Shown piece after piece: positions 60,120 through 62,771 of a stretch of DNA of 62,771 nt; position 1 is the stretch's first letter, and each line of letters starts with the position of its first letter. Below the pieces are notes generated by a model. It ran no database searches and was not told the origin of the DNA. It worked only from the letters and a program-made list of their open reading frames with translations. Source of the DNA: Candidatus Acetothermia bacterium (GTDB taxonomy: Bacteria; Bipolaricaulota; Bipolaricaulia; RBG-16-55-9; DRXL01); assembly GCA_022683945.1 (NCBI GenBank), contig JAJHSH010000005.1, positions 1 through 62,771 on the forward strand. Reading direction: 5' to 3'. The translations under genes were made by a program, and so were the position numbers.

Positions 60120-61409
60120 CTAGCGCTGGACGACCAGCTTCTCAATGCGCGAGCGACCTACCGTCGCGCCGTTCTTCAGGGCGATCATCACGTAATAATA
60201 CGGCCCGCTGGGGACGTTGTCTTTCTTGATATCCCAAGCGAACTGTCCCGCCGTCAGTTTGTCCTTTCTCAGGACGACCTTGCCCGCGATGTTGAAGACA
60301 ATCAAGATTCCCTCGGTCGCTCCCGGCGGCAGCGAGAAGCTGAACGTGGCGCTCTCTCTGGCGGGGTTGGGGAAGACGCTGATGACCGGCTTCGTCGAAG
60401 CTCTGACGACGATCTCTTTTTCGACGGTGCCCTCAGCGCCGTCGTTGTCTTTTACGGTTAGGCTCACTTTGAACGTTCCTGACCGGGTAAATTTCTTCTT
60501 CGGGTTCTGTTCTGTGGACTTGGTGCCGTCGCCGAAGTCCCAGTCTCGGCTGACAATCTGTCCGTCGTCGGTGGATCTATCAGTAAATTGGATTTCTTCA
60601 CCGACTTCTGGGCTGACGGGTGTGAAGCTGAAATCGGCCTTGGGCGGCGTGATCCCCACAGGGACTCTTTGCGAGAAGGACACGCTCTTAGCGCCCGCTC
60701 TGTCGGTGACGATAAGAGTTACTGTGTAAACTTTCTTTTGTGCGTATTTTTTGGTGGGGTTTCGCTCGGTAGACTTCGTTCCGTCGCCGAAGTCCCACTC
60801 CCAACTGATAATATCGGCAGCGCCGTCGGGATCGGTAGATTCGTCTTTGAAGGTGATCGTCTCATCAATCTTAGGGCTGGCGGGCGAGAAGCTGAACTTT
60901 GCCACCGGAGACTGGTTGACCGGCCCCGTTCCCACGGTGACTAAGCCGTTGGTGATCTTGTTGGGGATATCTCGACCGTCGCGGTCGCGCAGGGTTCTTA
61001 AAGTCAAGCGCAGATCGGATTTTGCCCCGACAGAACCGAGAACTTGAAATTCTATCTTTACTAATGGGCCGGCCTTGGGGTAGGGGGCGCGCAGTTTAAT
61101 CGCAAGAAACTTGATCTCGCCGGCGTTATTATCTATGTTCGCGAAGACCTCATAGTCTTGTTGGCCGTCCACTTTGTTGGCCCGTAAGATTCTGTTGTCG
61201 AACCGGAGGGTGCCTTGGATGTCGGCAACGCCGGCCTCCGGGCCGTTATCGACGTTGATATTGATGACCGAGATCGAGTTGGGCGGTACGGTCTTGCTCT
61301 CAACGATGATATCCGAGAGGGCTTGTTGTGCGTTCGTAGAGAAGAGGCTGAGTCCGAGCAGACTGAGGGAACCCGTGAGTAGAACGAGCTGTCGCGCTAG
61401 GGATTTCAT
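60120..61409 (-). CDS. Secreted cohesin-double PKD protein with a type IX-like C-terminal tail (copy 2)
   Basis: 429 residues. Signal peptide (LLTGSLSLLGLSLFSTNAQQ). Cohesin-like domain about 35-165 (ADIQGTLRFDNRILRANKV, AGEIKFLAIKLR), then two PKD domains (EWDFGDGTKSTERNP near 208, DWDFGDGTKSTEQNP near 295), then a C-terminal sorting-like Ig domain: FPNPARESATFSFSLP, IVFNIAGKVVLRK, PSGPYYYVMIALKNG, ending KLVVQR. It has one more PKD than copy 1 but the same order. 18 bp precede the barrel gene. The PNPA..., SGxYYY and final KLxxxR match the type A tail of type IX secretion. Confidence 0.87.
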   Translation of the reverse strand: MKSLARQLVLLTGSLSLLGLSLFSTNAQQALSDIIVESKTVPPNSISVININVDNGPEAGVADIQGTLRFDNRILRANKVDGQQDYEVFANIDNNAGEIKFLAIKLRAPYPKAGPLVKIEFQVLGSVGAKSDLRLTLRTLRDRDGRDIPNKITNGLVTVGTGPVNQSPVAKFSFSPASPKIDETITFKDESTDPDGAADIISWEWDFGDGTKSTERNPTKKYAQKKVYTVTLIVTDRAGAKSVSFSQRVPVGITPPKADFSFTPVSPEVGEEIQFTDRSTDDGQIVSRDWDFGDGTKSTEQNPKKKFTRSGTFKVSLTVKDNDGAEGTVEKEIVVRASTKPVISVFPNPARESATFSFSLPPGATEGILIVFNIAGKVVLRKDKLTAGQFAWDIKKDNVPSGPYYYVMIALKNGATVGRSRIEKLVVQR

Positions 61410-61494
61410 AAGTTGTCGTGGCGATTGTAGGGCGTTAGGGGAGCGAAGAGCAAGGTCGGGTGTCCTGTGGGCGTGTCCCGGCGGTCCCTAGTAT

Positions 61495-61530
61495 AAAAAA
61501 GCAACGGCCCTCAATATCACTGAGGGCCGT
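61495..61530 (-). terminator. Rho-independent terminator of the RTX gene
   Basis: Minus strand: ACGGCCCTCAG / TGAGGGCCGT hairpin (10-bp stem, 7-nt loop) followed by TGC and six T residues. It insulates the RTX gene from the cohesin-barrel modules. Confidence 0.88.
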
Positions 61531-61570
61531 GCCCATTCTCGGAAGAACTCCTGCCAACCTCCTAGGCGGG

Positions 61571-62344
61571 CTAGCGTCGGGCTATGAATTCACAGCTAAC
61601 GTCAATGAGATACGTCCCACGCGTCCAGGGATCGGTGATCGTCACAGGCTGGTTGGTGCCCCCTGCGGGGAGTTGAATTCCGCGCGGGAAGTTATAGAAC
61701 AGCACTCTGTCGTTGGTGCCACCACCACAGATGATAATCTCGGTCTGGAATCCTGGTACATCTCCAGGACGAATAATGATCGTGTCATTGCCATCACCAG
61801 CATCGATCTGATCGAGCCCTTGACCGGCGTCAATGATATCGTCGCCAGCACCACCAGTGATCTGATCATCGCCCGGACCACCTATCAAGATATCGTGGCC
61901 ATCTCCGCCGTCAATCGTGTCATCTCCGGTTCCACCAGTGATGTAGTCATTATCTGCTCCACCCAAAAGCGTGTCATCTCCGGGACCGCCTTCGATTCTA
62001 TCGTGGCCACCCCCGCCGTCAACCATGTCATCGCCTCGACCACCGAAGATCGTATCGTTTCCAGCGCCTCCCATGATGATATCGTTACCGTTGCCTCCAA
62101 TGATTCTGTCTGCGCCATCCCCACCGTCAATCATGTCGTCGTGTTCGCCACCGTCAATAAAATCGTTGCCGCCTGCCCCGTTAAGCACATCGTCTCCAGC
62201 AAAACCTCTGATAACGTCATTTCCACCAGTTCCGGTGATGTTATCGTCCCCTGGAGTGCCGTTAAAAATATCGGCCAACACGATAAAACTCACCACTGCG
62301 ATCACAGCAACCGCAGGAGCTGCCAGCCATCTAAGTTTTTTCAT
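61571..62344 (-). CDS. Secreted RTX (hemolysin-type calcium-binding repeat) protein
   Basis: 257 residues from ATG 62344 with GAAGGAGG upstream; the longer reading adds 12 residues. A short N-terminal hydrophobic segment (residues 8-24) is followed by about 17 glycine-rich nonapeptide repeats of the form GGxGxDxLx (GGNGNDIIM, GGAGNDTIF, GGRGDDMVD, GGPGDDTLL). These would form a parallel beta-roll binding many Ca2+ ions. A C-terminal domain of about 70 residues with two Cys (IIICGGGTNDRVLFYNF, IDVSCEF) lacks a clear type I secretion signal, and the N-terminal signal implies Sec export. Preceded by a promoter with a palindromic CRP-type site, it may be calcium- or cNMP-responsive. Confidence 0.9.
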   Translation of the reverse strand: MKKLRWLAAPAVAVIAVVSFIVLADIFNGTPGDDNITGTGGNDVIRGFAGDDVLNGAGGNDFIDGGEHDDMIDGGDGADRIIGGNGNDIIMGGAGNDTIFGGRGDDMVDGGGGHDRIEGGPGDDTLLGGADNDYITGGTGDDTIDGGDGHDILIGGPGDDQITGGAGDDIIDAGQGLDQIDAGDGNDTIIIRPGDVPGFQTEIIICGGGTNDRVLFYNFPRGIQLPAGGTNQPVTITDPWTRGTYLIDVSCEFIARR

Positions 62345-62432
62345 AGTGCCTCCTTCGGCGACTTGGCCCGCCTTATGCAAACCGGCCTACGTTTTGTCAG
62401 TTATAGAACAGCACATGATCACTTCGCAGGCC

Positions 62433-62438
62433 ATTATA
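62433..62438 (-). promoter_or_regulatory. -10 box of the RTX gene
   Basis: TATAAT on the minus strand; transcription would start near 62426, leaving an 80-nt leader. The -35 region is poor, as expected for an activator-dependent promoter. Confidence 0.5.
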
Positions 62439-62460
62439 CAGGAAATCTGACAGCAACGTC

Positions 62461-62476
62461 GGTGACGTGCGTCACC
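62461..62476. promoter_or_regulatory. CRP-type operator upstream of the RTX gene
   Basis: Perfect palindrome GGTGACG-TG-CGTCACC, i.e. GTGA-N6-TCAC, the CRP/FNR-family half-site pattern. It is centred about 42 bp upstream of the inferred start, which is the class II CRP position. Confidence 0.55.
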
Positions 62477-62771
62477 GTTAGAAAACCATCGGGACCCCGC
62501 AAGTTTGCAAGCTCGTTCATTATGAGAGATAATGCGCACGCTATGCGTAAGGTCAAGATGATCGCTCGCTGCACTCCAGAGGGATGATGGGCCCGTGGGG
62601 GAGGAGAATCAGTCTACACCCAGCTCGATTGTACAGCCTTCTCCAGAAGAGCACAAGACCGCAAAACTCACCGGGGGCCCCGCACTCGCGAGACCCCCGG
62701 ACTCAATTTGCTCTTTGTATCCGAACCTAAAGGGATAATCTGATCAGACTACCCTGCTGCTACCGCCGCAC
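62477..62771. other. Gene-free end of window with a GC-rich structured stretch
   Basis: No convincing ORF. The stretch has a hairpin CCGGGGG (62671) / CCCCCGG (62694) enclosed by an AAGAGCA (62647) / TGCTCTT (62709) stem, so an RNA structure or a terminator of a gene beyond the right edge is possible. I recognise no known RNA family in it. Confidence 0.4.

Noticed and set aside
61571..62344. Tandem 27-bp periodicity considered as a CRISPR or satellite array
   Set aside because: It is the coding repeat of RTX nonapeptides (9 codons); repeats are degenerate at DNA level and no spacer pattern exists.
61460..62587. Long forward ORF (375 codons) opposite the RTX gene
   Set aside because: It is the antisense of the glycine-aspartate repeats, giving a low-complexity Ser/Val/Ile-rich product, has no ribosome-binding site and covers the RTX promoter and terminator.
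62647..62715. Considered as a tRNA, tmRNA or SRP RNA gene
   Set aside because: No T-loop, CCA end, or conserved core of those RNAs could be found on either strand.

Overview
This 62.8 kb window is a gene-dense bacterial chromosome segment, GC-rich overall, from a diderm organism. It encodes two PorV/PorQ-like outer-membrane barrels, several signal-peptide proteins and a set of core bacterial genes (gyrA, gatB, uvrC, recO, era, purD, pyk, rnhB). No 16S or other rRNA is present, so the lineage cannot be fixed from the window. Secreted cohesin/PKD proteins with type IX-like C-terminal tails, a two-subunit B12 acyl-CoA mutase, a B-type succinate dehydrogenase, hydrogenase maturation proteases and very many dispersed palindromic repeats suggest an uncultured candidate-phylum bacterium. 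That placement is a guess.

Layout. 1-9.6 kb: yggT, a secreted beta-helix protein and a small relative, a two-subunit acyl-CoA mutase whose substrate-pocket residues look like isobutyryl-CoA mutase, purD, two hydrogenase maturation proteases, a VapBC-type toxin-antitoxin pair and a cNMP-binding protein. 9.7-17.7 kb: uvrC, an M20 peptidase, a cold-shock protein with a long leader, a kelch protein, a methyltransferase, a DsbA-like protein, thiolase, OsmC and an unlisted 34-residue very basic protein. 17.8-25 kb: AbrB-like protein, Ca/Na antiporter, carbamate kinase, pyruvate kinase and sdhCAB. 25-28.2 kb: a compact restriction-modification island. 28.3-34 kb: RNase HII, a phosphodiesterase-like enzyme, an RNase Z-like enzyme, PanD and two oligopeptide permease subunits. 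34-46.4 kb: gyrA, gatB, a TrmH-like methyltransferase, hutH, era, a PAS-GAF-GGDEF cyclase, a GNAT protein plus N-succinylamino-acid racemase pair, hicBA, recO and a 31-residue membrane protein. 46.5-56.6 kb: a giant subtilase with a PQQ-type propeller, a deoxyhypusine-synthase-like protein, acs with an OFA-type transporter and an AcuB-like regulator, and a permuted papain-fold protein. 56.8-62.8 kb: a surface locus with two tandem copies of a [cohesin-PKD-sorting tail protein + PorV-like barrel] module, followed by an RTX protein behind a CRP-type operator.

The metabolic genes fit a heterotroph that handles acyl-CoAs (mutase, thiolase, Acs), runs a respiratory succinate/fumarate step and recycles amino acids (HutH, M20 peptidase, oligopeptide permease, D-amino-acid N-succinylation/racemisation). 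Promoters of a recurring extended -10 type (TGC-TAnnAT) sit before many transcription units, and several start codons lie only 6-8 nt after a -10 box, suggesting leaderless mRNAs.

The most unusual layer is the repeats. Three families of palindromic elements are scattered between genes and also inside them: copies are translated in frame within PurD and the GNAT protein, and another forms the C-terminus of GyrA. One ~105-bp element occurs twice with compensatory base changes in its hairpins.
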